From the NCBI RefSeq assembly GCF_000814845.2, contig NZ_CP010431.2:1674001-1738000 (forward strand): DNA of 64,000 nucleotides, given 5' to 3'. The position numbers and the translations under genes are program-made. Source of the stretch: Pandoraea sputorum. GTDB taxonomy: Bacteria > Pseudomonadota > Gammaproteobacteria > Burkholderiales > Burkholderiaceae. This document shows positions 18,743 to 26,430 of this stretch, in pieces (the first letter of the stretch is position 1; every line of letters begins with the position of its first letter). The notes below the pieces were generated by a model. The model was not told the DNA's origin. It worked only from the letters and a program-made list of their open reading frames with translations, and did not search any database.

Positions 18743-19774
18743 ATGGCAACGAACAGCAAGCGTCGGCAGGTCGTAAGAAGTCTCGGTGCTGTCGCCGTCG
18801 GGTGGGCCACCGGAGGGTGGCAGATGGCGGGGGCGCAAGACCGGGGGCAGGGCGAACTGACGTTGTCGCTCGATTTCACCGCGCTGGGCCGCCACACACC
18901 GTGGTATGTCGCGTTGGGAAAGGGCTACTTCAAACAGGCCGGACTGAACGTCAAGATCGTGCCGGGGCAGGGCACTGCGCAAGCCATCCAGGCCCTTGAG
19001 TCCGGTATCGCGCAGTTCGCGTTTTCGGATGTGGTGTCGCTGGCGCTGGCCAGAGCGCGCGGCGCAAGCAGCGCGAAGTTCGTCGCAATGAACTATCAGA
19101 GCGCTCCCTATGCAGTCTTCTCGCTCGCGCAAGGGGCGAACGTGACAAAGCCCGAGCAACTGGGCGGACTGGAAATCGCCAGCGGCGCGGGAAGCTTTTC
19201 GCCCAAGGTCATTCAGGGCTTCATGAAGCAGCACCGGCTGGATCCGGGTTCCGTCAAGTTCGTCAACGTGGATGGCGCAGCCCGCGTGGGCATGCTGCTC
19301 AGCAAGAAGGTGCCCTCCATCGAGAACTTCATCTTTACGCAAGTCGGGTTGGAAAAGGTGCTCCCCGGCGGGCAACTGAGCACGTTGCTGCTCGCCGATC
19401 ACGGGCTCGAACTGTACGCGAACGGATTGCTGGTCAAGGAGGACATGATCAAGTCCCGGCCAGACACCGTACGTGCCTTCGTCAAGGCGGCCATGAAAGG
19501 GTGGCGCGACACGATGGCGGATCCGCAGGCGGCCAGCGAGATCATGGCGAACTACGTGCCGGGCATCAATCGCGACGTCGTCGTCGGCGAGATCAAGCTT
19601 CTGAGTGCGCTCGCACAAAGTGCCGATACCCGCCGATTCGGCATGGGATGGATCGACGCGGGCCGAATGCAGCGTAGCGTCGATTTCATCGCGCAGAACA
19701 TCGGCATCCCGGGCGCGCCGCTCTCTGCGGCCTCGCTGTTCACGACCGACTTCCTGCCCAAGGGGGCGGCATGA
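18743..19774 (+). CDS. ABC transporter substrate-binding protein (NMT1/TauA/SsuA type)
   Basis: Periplasmic binding protein of 343 aa with a signal peptide that looks Tat-like (KRRQVVRSLGAVAVG...). The mature part starts with TLSLDFTALGRHTPWYVALGKGYF, the typical opening of NMT1/THI5-like proteins, followed by GQGTAQAIQALESGIAQF. This family captures sulfonates, nitrate, pyrimidine precursors, phthalates and other aromatics. It is first of an ATGA-linked three-gene transporter and head of the catabolic operon, so it probably imports the pathway substrate. Confidence 0.87.
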   Translation: MATNSKRRQVVRSLGAVAVGWATGGWQMAGAQDRGQGELTLSLDFTALGRHTPWYVALGKGYFKQAGLNVKIVPGQGTAQAIQALESGIAQFAFSDVVSLALARARGASSAKFVAMNYQSAPYAVFSLAQGANVTKPEQLGGLEIASGAGSFSPKVIQGFMKQHRLDPGSVKFVNVDGAARVGMLLSKKVPSIENFIFTQVGLEKVLPGGQLSTLLLADHGLELYANGLLVKEDMIKSRPDTVRAFVKAAMKGWRDTMADPQAASEIMANYVPGINRDVVVGEIKLLSALAQSADTRRFGMGWIDAGRMQRSVDFIAQNIGIPGAPLSAASLFTTDFLPKGAA

Positions 19775-20604
19775 ACGCGCGGCTCGACATGACCGGCGCG
19801 GGCGGCATGGGCGGCATGGGCGGCATTACGCCAACCGAGGCAGTTTTTGCCTCCATCGAAGACGTCAGCAAGATCTATCCACCGCGCGGCAAGAACGGCG
19901 AGACGGTCGCGCTCGAAGCGGTGAGCTGCGCGTTCGACGCCGGACAACTGGTTTCGCTGCTTGGGCCAAGCGGCTGCGGAAAGACGACATTACTGCGCAT
20001 CGTGGCCGGACTGACCAAGTCCACGACGGGCGTGGTCAAGATCCATGGAAAAGCGATCAGCGGCCCACAGCGTGACTTCGGCTTTGTGTTTCAGAGCGCC
20101 AATCTCATGCCCTGGCGCAATGTGCTGGCCAACGTGATGTTCCCGATGGAGATCCTTGGGAAAGCCGACAAAGCTGCCAAGACCCGAGCGCATGAGCTGC
20201 TCACGCTGGTCGGTTTGGACGCCTTCACCAGTGCGCGGCCGCACGAGCTTTCCGGAGGCATGCAGCAACGAGTCGCGTTGTGCCGCGCGTTGATCCATGC
20301 GCCACGACTGCTATTGATGGATGAGCCGTTCGGTGCGCTGGACGATTTCACGCGCATGGAAATGCACGACCTTTTGCTGTCCGTTCGCGAACACACGCGG
20401 GCTGCCGTCATGTTCGTCACGCACAGCATTTCCGAAGCGGTCTATCTGTCCGACGAAGTCCTCGTATTCAGCAAGCGCCCGGCAAAAATCGCGGAACGCA
20501 TCACCATCGACTTTCCCTATCCCAGATCGCAGGAACTCCGATTCACGCCGAAATTTACGGCTTACGAACATCAGGCCAGCACCGCACTCGGAGTCGTGAA
20601 ATGA
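19771..20604 (+). CDS. ABC transporter ATP-binding protein (TauB/SsuB type)
   Basis: Cytoplasmic ATPase of 277 aa. Walker A is GPSGCGKTTLLR, the Q-loop is FVFQSANLMPWRNVLANVMFP, the signature is LSGGMQQRVALCRAL, Walker B is LLLMDEPFGALDDFTR and the H-loop is FVTHSISEAVYLSD. This is the nitrate/sulfonate/bicarbonate class. It overlaps the binding protein (ATGA) and the permease (ATGA). The N-terminus has an odd Gly-Gly-Met repeat encoded by a 9-bp tandem repeat. Confidence 0.93.
   Translation: MNARLDMTGAGGMGGMGGITPTEAVFASIEDVSKIYPPRGKNGETVALEAVSCAFDAGQLVSLLGPSGCGKTTLLRIVAGLTKSTTGVVKIHGKAISGPQRDFGFVFQSANLMPWRNVLANVMFPMEILGKADKAAKTRAHELLTLVGLDAFTSARPHELSGGMQQRVALCRALIHAPRLLLMDEPFGALDDFTRMEMHDLLLSVREHTRAAVMFVTHSISEAVYLSDEVLVFSKRPAKIAERITIDFPYPRSQELRFTPKFTAYEHQASTALGVVK
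19801..19827 (+). repeat. Three 9-bp tandem units inside the ATPase gene
   Basis: GGCGGCATG is repeated twice and followed by GGCGGCATT, encoding GGMGGMGGI before the ABC domain. The unit is a multiple of three, so slippage would change length without frameshift. Confidence 0.7.
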
Positions 20605-21380
20605 AGACATTGAACCTTCGCGTGATCGGGTATCCCACGTTCGGCATCGTGCTACTTCTGGTCGTCTGGCAGATGTATGTGGTGATGTTCCACGTGCCCA
20701 TGGCCGTGCTTCCGACGCCCGTCCAGATCGCGCAGTCATTCGTTGACGACCGGGCGGCGCTCTTGTCGCAAGGGTGGGTAACGCTTCAGGAGTGCGTCTA
20801 CGGTTTTGCGTTGGCGTTTATCGTCGGTGTGCCCATCGCCTTTGCCATTGCGAATTCGCCGATATTGAACCGGATGTTCTATCCGCTCCTCATCGCGATG
20901 CAGTCGGTGCCTAAAGTGGCGCTCGCCCCTATCGTGCTGGTCTGGCTGGGAACGGGTATCGAATCGAAGCTGGCACTGGTGTGGCTGGTCGCGTTCTTTC
21001 CGATTGTCGTGGATACCGCCACAGGCTTACGAACCACGCCGGTCAATCTCATCGAACTGGCCACATCGCTCAGAGCCACACGCATGCAGATCTTTCTCAA
21101 GATTCAGATGCCAGCCGCGCTTCCGCATGTGATCTCCGGCGCAAAAATCGCAGTGACGCTAGCGGTAATTGGCGCGGTGATCGGCGAGTTTGTGGGCAGT
21201 ACCGAAGGTCTCGGCAATCTGCTGCTGGTCGCCAATTCACAACTGAATACGCCACTCGCGTTTGCCGCACTGATTTCGTTGGCCTTGCTCGGTCTGTTGC
21301 TTTATCTGGCGATTGCCGCCATCGAATTCGCGCTTCGTCCGTGGTTGCCGCATACGGCAGAGATGGCGGGCGCGGTCTGA
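20601..21380 (+). CDS. ABC transporter permease (TauC/SsuC type)
   Basis: Inner-membrane permease of 259 aa with about six hydrophobic helices and the BPD_transp_1 cytoplasmic EAA loop (ELATSLRATRMQIFLKIQMPAALPHVISG in positions about 150-180). It is the third gene of the ATGA-coupled transporter; with one permease gene it should act as a homodimer. 45 bp separate it from the cupin gene. Confidence 0.92.
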   Translation: MKTLNLRVIGYPTFGIVLLLVVWQMYVVMFHVPMAVLPTPVQIAQSFVDDRAALLSQGWVTLQECVYGFALAFIVGVPIAFAIANSPILNRMFYPLLIAMQSVPKVALAPIVLVWLGTGIESKLALVWLVAFFPIVVDTATGLRTTPVNLIELATSLRATRMQIFLKIQMPAALPHVISGAKIAVTLAVIGAVIGEFVGSTEGLGNLLLVANSQLNTPLAFAALISLALLGLLLYLAIAAIEFALRPWLPHTAEMAGAV

Positions 21381-21425
21381 GCACACGTTCTTTTGTGATG
21401 TCGATACATAACGGGAGTCACTTTC

Positions 21426-21848
21426 ATGAGCGATAACGACAAGCAGACAAAGACGGCCGGTGCGCCGATGCCTTCGATGGCCGAAATACTGCTGCACAGC
21501 GAAACGATGCCCTGGCGGGAAAAATCGCTTGCCGGTGTCGCGGAGAAAATGTTCTGGCGCGATGACGAAACCGGTGCGTCGATTGCGCTGATCAAATTTT
21601 CGAAAGGCGCAGGTATTCCCGCCCCGCACTCCCACGCGTCCAATCAGTTCATGTACTGCCTGAGCGGCAAGTACGAATACACGTCCACCGGCGTCACCCT
21701 GTTGCCGGGAAGCTTCTATTGCAACCCAAAGGGCAATGTTCATGGCCCGACGATTGCACACGAGGAGACCGTCGTTGTCGAGATCTACGACGGCCCGCAC
21801 TATCCGCAGAAGCCCGATTGGTACACGGATGAACGCGATGCTCACTGA
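21426..21848 (+). CDS. Cupin-domain protein
   Basis: Single-domain cupin of 140 aa. The two cupin motifs are visible: PAPHSHASNQFMYCLSGKYEYT (motif 1 with two His and possible Gln/Glu ligand) and the later PGSFYCNPKGNVHGP (motif 2 with His). A bound metal is therefore likely. A gggag ribosome-binding site lies 8 nt before the ATG. The gene overlaps the start of the Ldh2-type dehydrogenase gene. It could be an isomerase or dioxygenase-like enzyme of the pathway; sequence alone does not say which. Confidence 0.82.
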   Translation: MSDNDKQTKTAGAPMPSMAEILLHSETMPWREKSLAGVAEKMFWRDDETGASIALIKFSKGAGIPAPHSHASNQFMYCLSGKYEYTSTGVTLLPGSFYCNPKGNVHGPTIAHEETVVVEIYDGPHYPQKPDWYTDERDAH

Positions 21849-22911
21849 CAATTCGTCGATCCGTGTGCCGACCGACTCACTGCGTGAACTGGTCGTGAGT
21901 CTTCTGGTTGCCGAAGGCGTCTCGGTGAATGTGGCGACGTCGGTGGCCGACCCGCTGATTGCCGCAGATCTTGGCGGGAAAGCGTCGCATGGGGTCATGC
22001 TGTTGCCCATGTACATCGAGCGGATTCGCGCTGGCTCCGTCAGCAAGGCCGAGTTTGCGCAGGTCGCACATGACGCCAAAGCCGTCGTCGTACTCGATGC
22101 CGCAAACGTGCTCGGTCAGGTGAGCGCGAAGCAGGCCATCACGCTCGCGATAGAACGAGCCCGACGTTACGGGCTGGCGATGGTCACCGTACGAAACGCA
22201 TTCCATTTCGGTGAAGCCGGATTCTGGGCAAGAAAAATGGCTGATGCGGGGTGCGTCGGCATTGCGATGGCGAACACCCGCCCGTTGATGCCCGCACCCG
22301 GCGGGGCGCAACGCGTGATAGGCAACAACCCGCTGGCGATTGCCATGCCGCACGCCGACGAGATTCCGGTGGAGCTCGACATGGCGATGAGCGCAAGCGC
22401 CATGGGCAAGATTCGTCTCGCGCAAGGGGCGGGGCACGAGATCCCCGAGGGCTGGGCCGTCGACGCGCAGGGTATTCCGACGCGCGACGCAACCAAGGCC
22501 ATTGCCGGAATGCTGCTACCCGCAGCAGGGCCGAAAGGCTTCGGTCTGGCTTTCATGATCGATCTGCTATGTGGCGGCCTGTCGGACGGCGGTGTGGCCG
22601 ACGAAGTGCAACCGCTCTACGGTGCCAGCGCTACGCCCTACAACAGCGCGCAGGCATTTCTGGCAATCGATGCCTCGCAATTCGGTTTGCAACGGCCGCT
22701 CGAACAGCGCGCATCCGATTTGGCCACCCAAGTCCGCACGTCGCCCCCCGCAGCCGGTACGGAACGGCTTTACAGCCCGGGGGAGATCAGTTGGCAAGTC
22801 GCTCAGGCAAACGGGCAGACATGCCCGGTCGCCGTCGACGTCGCACGACAACTTGCAGGGCTGGCGAGCGTCGCGGGTGTGCAGGCGCCTGCGGCGTGGG
22901 CAGATATCTGA
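21838..22911 (+). CDS. Malate/L-lactate (Ldh2)-family NAD(P)-dependent dehydrogenase
   Basis: 357 aa. The family hallmarks are GGKASHGVMLLPMY, VTVRNAFHFGEAGFWARKMADAG, GNNPLAIAMPH and GPKGFGLAFMIDLL. Members oxidise 2-hydroxy acids (malate, lactate, sulfolactate, ureidoglycolate) or reduce cyclic imines such as piperideine carboxylate. Start could be 21829 or 21838; both lie inside the cupin gene, so translation is coupled. Its context with RidA, which handles imines and enamines, makes an imine or hydroxyacid step plausible. Confidence 0.88.
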   Translation: MLTDNSSIRVPTDSLRELVVSLLVAEGVSVNVATSVADPLIAADLGGKASHGVMLLPMYIERIRAGSVSKAEFAQVAHDAKAVVVLDAANVLGQVSAKQAITLAIERARRYGLAMVTVRNAFHFGEAGFWARKMADAGCVGIAMANTRPLMPAPGGAQRVIGNNPLAIAMPHADEIPVELDMAMSASAMGKIRLAQGAGHEIPEGWAVDAQGIPTRDATKAIAGMLLPAAGPKGFGLAFMIDLLCGGLSDGGVADEVQPLYGASATPYNSAQAFLAIDASQFGLQRPLEQRASDLATQVRTSPPAAGTERLYSPGEISWQVAQANGQTCPVAVDVARQLAGLASVAGVQAPAAWADI

Positions 22912-22953
22912 AGCAACTTACCGCCTCATCAGGCTAACGACAGGACTTTCATC

Positions 22954-23355
22954 ATGGCGAAAGAGCAAATCAGCACCGACGCACTGCGCACGCCCAACGG
23001 ACACTTTTCGCAAGCGACCACCATTGAGGCGAAGGGCAAGCTCGTGTTCATCTCCGGGATGACCGCTCGACGTCCCGACGGCACGATCGCGGGCGTTGGC
23101 GACATCGAAGCGCAAACCCGTCAGGTCTGCGAGAACATCAAGAGCGCTGTCGCGGCCGCTGGCGGCACGCTTGCGGACGTTTGCCGCGTCGATGTCTACG
23201 TGCGCAACATGGAGCACTTCGAGGCCATCCACAAGGTACGACGCGAGTATTTCCATCCGCCGCTGCCCGCTTCCACGATGGTCGAGGTGACCAAGATGGT
23301 CTCGCCCGACTACCTCATCGAGATCAACGCCATCGCCGTTTTGCCGCAAGCGTGA
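22954..23355 (+). CDS. RidA (YjgF/YER057c/UK114) family protein
   Basis: 133 aa, the standard length. Conserved blocks are GKLVFISGMTARRPDG, QTRQVCENIKSAVAAAGGTLADV with CRVDVYVRNM, and the C-terminal EINAIAVL. The strict RidA imine-deaminase arginine within the usual C-terminal R-x-E/C pattern is not seen: the region reads PPLPASTMVEVTKMVSPDYLIEI. This is therefore one of the other subgroups (Rid2-7). In aminophenol pathways such a protein is the 2-aminomuconate deaminase, which fits the neighbours. Confidence 0.88.
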   Translation: MAKEQISTDALRTPNGHFSQATTIEAKGKLVFISGMTARRPDGTIAGVGDIEAQTRQVCENIKSAVAAAGGTLADVCRVDVYVRNMEHFEAIHKVRREYFHPPLPASTMVEVTKMVSPDYLIEINAIAVLPQA

Positions 23356-23404
23356 CGTCTGAAACATCGTATCGACAGATCGTGACTACCCACTGAGGAG
23401 CACC

Positions 23405-24313
23405 ATGGCTTTCGCAACACTGCAGTACAACGGCGAGAAGCGCATCGCCGTCAGACACGATGACGACTGGGTCATTCTGCCCGCATCGATGGGCGATATG
23501 GTGGCGCTGATCGAAGGTGGAAAGGATGCGCTGGCGCGGGCCCGGCGCTACGCAGCGTCGCCCGATGCCCCTCGGGTGGCGGTCGGCGAAGCGCGTCTGC
23601 TCGCGCCGATTCAGCGCTTTTCTCGCGACGTACTTTGTACCGGGTGGAATTACTGGGACCACTTCGAAGAGGGCAAGGGAAAGCGGGAAGGGCAGGATGT
23701 TCCCGCACCCACCGCCCCCACGTTTTTCACCAAGGGGCCGGATACCGTGATCGGGCCGGTCGATGACATCGCGTACGACGCATCTCTGTCCGCCAAATGG
23801 GACTATGAAGCCGAAATGGTGGTCATCATCGGCAAGACCGGGCGGAGCATCCCGGTGGAGGACGCGATGGCGTACGTGTGGGGCTATTGTCTGGCCAACG
23901 ACATCTCCCAGCGCGATCTCCAGCGGCGTCATGGCGGGCAATGGCTGAAGGGAAAGAGTATCGACGCCACCATGCCCTTGGGACCCTGGATCGTGCCGGC
24001 GGACGAAGTCGATCCCGCGAACGTCCAGCTTGAGTGCGTAGTCAACGGCACGGTGCTTCAGTCGGCGAGCACGCGGCTCATGGCCTTCTCGATTCCCGAA
24101 CTGATCGCTGAGTTGTCGTTCGGCATGACGCTTCGTGCCGGTGACGTGTTGCTCACGGGAACGCCCAGCGGCATAGGCAACGCGCGAGAGCCGCAGGTAT
24201 TTCTCCACGAGGGCGATGAGGTGATCGTGCGCGGAAGCGGCCTCGGAGAGCTTAGAAATCGGATGACGTCCGTTGATCTGCACGGTAAATCCGGCATCCG
24301 TATCGGTGTCTGA
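23405..24313 (+). CDS. Fumarylacetoacetate hydrolase (FAH)-family protein
   Basis: 302 aa. The C-terminal FAH domain (about residues 75-300) has metal-ligand positions in DYEAEMVVIIG (two Glu) and CLANDISQRDLQRRH (Asp), and the fold-typical LLTGTPSGIGNAREP. Family members hydrolyse or decarboxylate ring-cleavage products (oxalocrotonate decarboxylase, 2-oxopentenoate hydratase, acylpyruvase). A tgaggag ribosome-binding site precedes the ATG. It lies between RidA and the VOC dioxygenase, consistent with processing a meta-cleavage-type product. Confidence 0.88.
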   Translation: MAFATLQYNGEKRIAVRHDDDWVILPASMGDMVALIEGGKDALARARRYAASPDAPRVAVGEARLLAPIQRFSRDVLCTGWNYWDHFEEGKGKREGQDVPAPTAPTFFTKGPDTVIGPVDDIAYDASLSAKWDYEAEMVVIIGKTGRSIPVEDAMAYVWGYCLANDISQRDLQRRHGGQWLKGKSIDATMPLGPWIVPADEVDPANVQLECVVNGTVLQSASTRLMAFSIPELIAELSFGMTLRAGDVLLTGTPSGIGNAREPQVFLHEGDEVIVRGSGLGELRNRMTSVDLHGKSGIRIGV

Positions 24314-24340
24314 TACCGAATTTCCCTATCGAGGTGCCAT

Positions 24341-25279
24341 ATGACAACGTCTGCTGTAGAGGGTCTGAACGGCTTCGGCATGACCGTGCCCGATCTGGAC
24401 GTCGCTCAACGCTTTTACACAACGTTCGGATTGGATGTGCGCCGCTCAGACGATGGCCGGGCGCTTCTGTGTAACTCACCGGGGCGATCCAGTAACGAAA
24501 TCGTGTTGACGCAAGGCGAGAAGAAGCGACTGCATCACCTTTCCTTTCGTATCGCGCCGATATCCGTGGCGGGCATGACTCGGCGCATCGAGGCGGCAGG
24601 GATCAAGGTCTATCCCTGCGCCCCGGACGGATGGCAGCGCGAGGGGCTCTGGTTCGAGGATCCGTGGGGCACATGGATTCATCTGAATCCTGAGAACGCC
24701 GATGCATTGCCGCGCGTCGAGGTCCCGGCCTTCAATTTCGGAGGGGCTGCCGATCGCGTCGACATCAATCTGTGGCAAACGCTTGAGAAAGACAGACCGC
24801 CGTTACGGATCGGGCACCTGCTTATCTTTACGCCGGAATGGGCGCGTGCCGAGCGGTTCTACTCGGACGTACTGGGCTTGCGAACGACGGACCGCGCCGC
24901 TGGCAAGGTCGCGTTCATGGCGGCGGGGCACGGCGTCATCGATCATCATTGTTTCGGGCTGATCAATAGCTCTCACCGGGGTTTCCAGCACGCGAGCTTC
25001 CAGGTTCCAAGCTTTGACGATATCGGCTACGGGGCGTGGCGAATGCGCGAAGCGGGATACGGCGATGGCTTCGGTCCCGGGCGGCACGCAATTGCCTCCA
25101 ATCTGTTTCACTATGTGCGCGATCCGTGGGGGAGCTGGGTGGAGTTCTATGCGGACATGGACAAGATCACCGACCGGTGGCTTTGCCGCGACTGGAACGA
25201 TTTGCCCTATACCTGGGGGCCGCGTTGGTCGCCGGAGTTTTGGGGCAAGGAAATGAACGCCAATCTCGAACCCAGTTGA
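24341..25279 (+). CDS. Two-domain VOC (type I extradiol dioxygenase-like) protein
   Basis: 312 aa with two vicinal-oxygen-chelate domains. The N-terminal domain (about 8-120) has lost its first His (FGMTV). The C-terminal domain (about 155-275) keeps all three facial-triad ligands in family positions: His159 (RIGHLLIF), His217 (GFQHASFQV) and Glu268 (WVEFYADMD). Other conserved residues are the His pair at 202-203 and a Tyr in FHYVRDPWG. This architecture is that of catechol/biphenyl-diol 2,3-dioxygenases, so an Fe(II) ring-cleaving enzyme is likely. The stop overlaps a possible ATG of the amidohydrolase gene. Confidence 0.86.
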   Translation: MTTSAVEGLNGFGMTVPDLDVAQRFYTTFGLDVRRSDDGRALLCNSPGRSSNEIVLTQGEKKRLHHLSFRIAPISVAGMTRRIEAAGIKVYPCAPDGWQREGLWFEDPWGTWIHLNPENADALPRVEVPAFNFGGAADRVDINLWQTLEKDRPPLRIGHLLIFTPEWARAERFYSDVLGLRTTDRAAGKVAFMAAGHGVIDHHCFGLINSSHRGFQHASFQVPSFDDIGYGAWRMREAGYGDGFGPGRHAIASNLFHYVRDPWGSWVEFYADMDKITDRWLCRDWNDLPYTWGPRWSPEFWGKEMNANLEPS

Positions 25280-25308
25280 TGGGTAGACGCAGTGAGTTCG
25301 GAGTCGAC

Positions 25309-26265
25309 ATGGAAACCACACGCATTGCGCTGGATGTTCACGCGCATCTGGCCCCGATCGATGAGGCCCGGCTGTCCACGATGGCGAATGTCCAATGGGA
25401 CGGCGCAGCACGACGGCTTACGCTCGACGGTCACACGATCGGGATGAGTGCCTTGTTTTCGCCTGACGCGCTGATCGAGTGGATGGATCAACAAGGGGTT
25501 GCGCAAGCCTGGGTATCGATACCACCGCCGATGTATCGACAATCGCTGGATCAGGCGGCGTCGGCGGTGTGGTGCGCGTATGTCAATGATGGGTTGCGAG
25601 GCGTTTGTGAGCGCTTCCCGTCACGTCTGTCTGCGCTCCGGCATCTGCCCCTCGAACACCCTGAGCTCGCGGCTCGGCTCGTGCTGGAAAACCACGAGAC
25701 GTTTCGCTATGCGGCGGCGGCGGGGGGCTACGAGGGAACGCTCTCGGACACCGCCTACGAGCCACTCTGGGCGGCGTTGAATGCGCAATCCGCTTTTCTA
25801 TTCCTTCACCCGGGGCAGTGCTGCGATACCCGCCTGAGCAAGTTCTATCTGGAGAACTTGATGGGTAACCCGGTAGAGACGACCGTCGCGGCGTCGCATC
25901 TTGCGTTCGGGGGGGGGACGGTCCGGTATCCGGAAATTCGCTTTTGTCTTGCGCATGGCGGTGGCGCTACGGCGATGCTGGCCGGTCGGTACGAGCGAGG
26001 TTATCGAACGTCCCGACCGGGCGTCGATATGACGCTGCCTTCCCCGCGTGGCATCTTCTCCCGCTTTTACGTCGATTGCATCACGCACGATGACAGCGCG
26101 TTGGCGCTGAGTGAGTCCGTCTTCGGCTCGGAAAACGTCGTGTTCGGCTCCGACTGGCCGTTTCCGATGGGGTTGCTCAAGCCGCACGACGACTTGTCCG
26201 GACTTGACGAGTCGCGTCGACAGACCATCCTGACGCGCAACGCGTCGGCCTTGCTCAAGGCCTAA
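25309..26265 (+). CDS. Amidohydrolase-2 family protein (ACMSD-like decarboxylase/hydrolase)
   Basis: 318 aa, TIM-barrel metal enzyme. The metal site is visible: HAH at residues 11-13 (DVHAHLAP), LFLHPGQ, CLAHGGG and FGSDWPFPMG with the catalytic Asp. The family contains aminocarboxymuconate-semialdehyde, gamma-resorcylate and dihydroxypicolinate decarboxylases. The ATG at 25309 has a ggag box 5 nt upstream; a coupled start at 25279 (TGATG) is the alternative. It is last of the first catabolic unit and is followed by two hairpins. Together with RidA, FAH and VOC it suggests an aminomuconate-like route. Confidence 0.86.
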   Translation: METTRIALDVHAHLAPIDEARLSTMANVQWDGAARRLTLDGHTIGMSALFSPDALIEWMDQQGVAQAWVSIPPPMYRQSLDQAASAVWCAYVNDGLRGVCERFPSRLSALRHLPLEHPELAARLVLENHETFRYAAAAGGYEGTLSDTAYEPLWAALNAQSAFLFLHPGQCCDTRLSKFYLENLMGNPVETTVAASHLAFGGGTVRYPEIRFCLAHGGGATAMLAGRYERGYRTSRPGVDMTLPSPRGIFSRFYVDCITHDDSALALSESVFGSENVVFGSDWPFPMGLLKPHDDLSGLDESRRQTILTRNASALLKA

Positions 26266-26289
26266 CGCGTCAAGTAACGCGCCATGTAA

Positions 26290-26341
26290 CGACCGGGCGA
26301 ATTGCCCGGTCGCCCCCTCAAGCGCCTGCCGCTCGGCAGGC
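26290..26341 (+). terminator. Two GC hairpins after the amidohydrolase gene
   Basis: CGACCGGGC / GCCCGGTCG (26290-26312) and GCCTGCC / GGCAGGC (26324-26341), both perfect stems with short loops. No U-tract follows, so termination strength is uncertain, but they separate the two halves of the catabolic region. Confidence 0.5.
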
Positions 26342-26399
26342 GTCTCCGCATAAACCCTGATCCCCCAGTCCCTTGACAGTCGTAATTTGTCGGCAGATG

Positions 26400-26412
26400 G
26401 TATACAGAATAC
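26400..26412. promoter_or_regulatory. Operator A, GTATAC-N-GAATAC
   Basis: 13-bp near-palindrome GTATACAGAATAC 18 bp before the amidase ATG. It matches the sites at 29413-29425 and 35280-35292. Presumed target of the GntR protein encoded at 35348. A TTGACA lies at 26373. Confidence 0.6.
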
Positions 26413-26430
26413 TGAAATGCGTACCCCATC

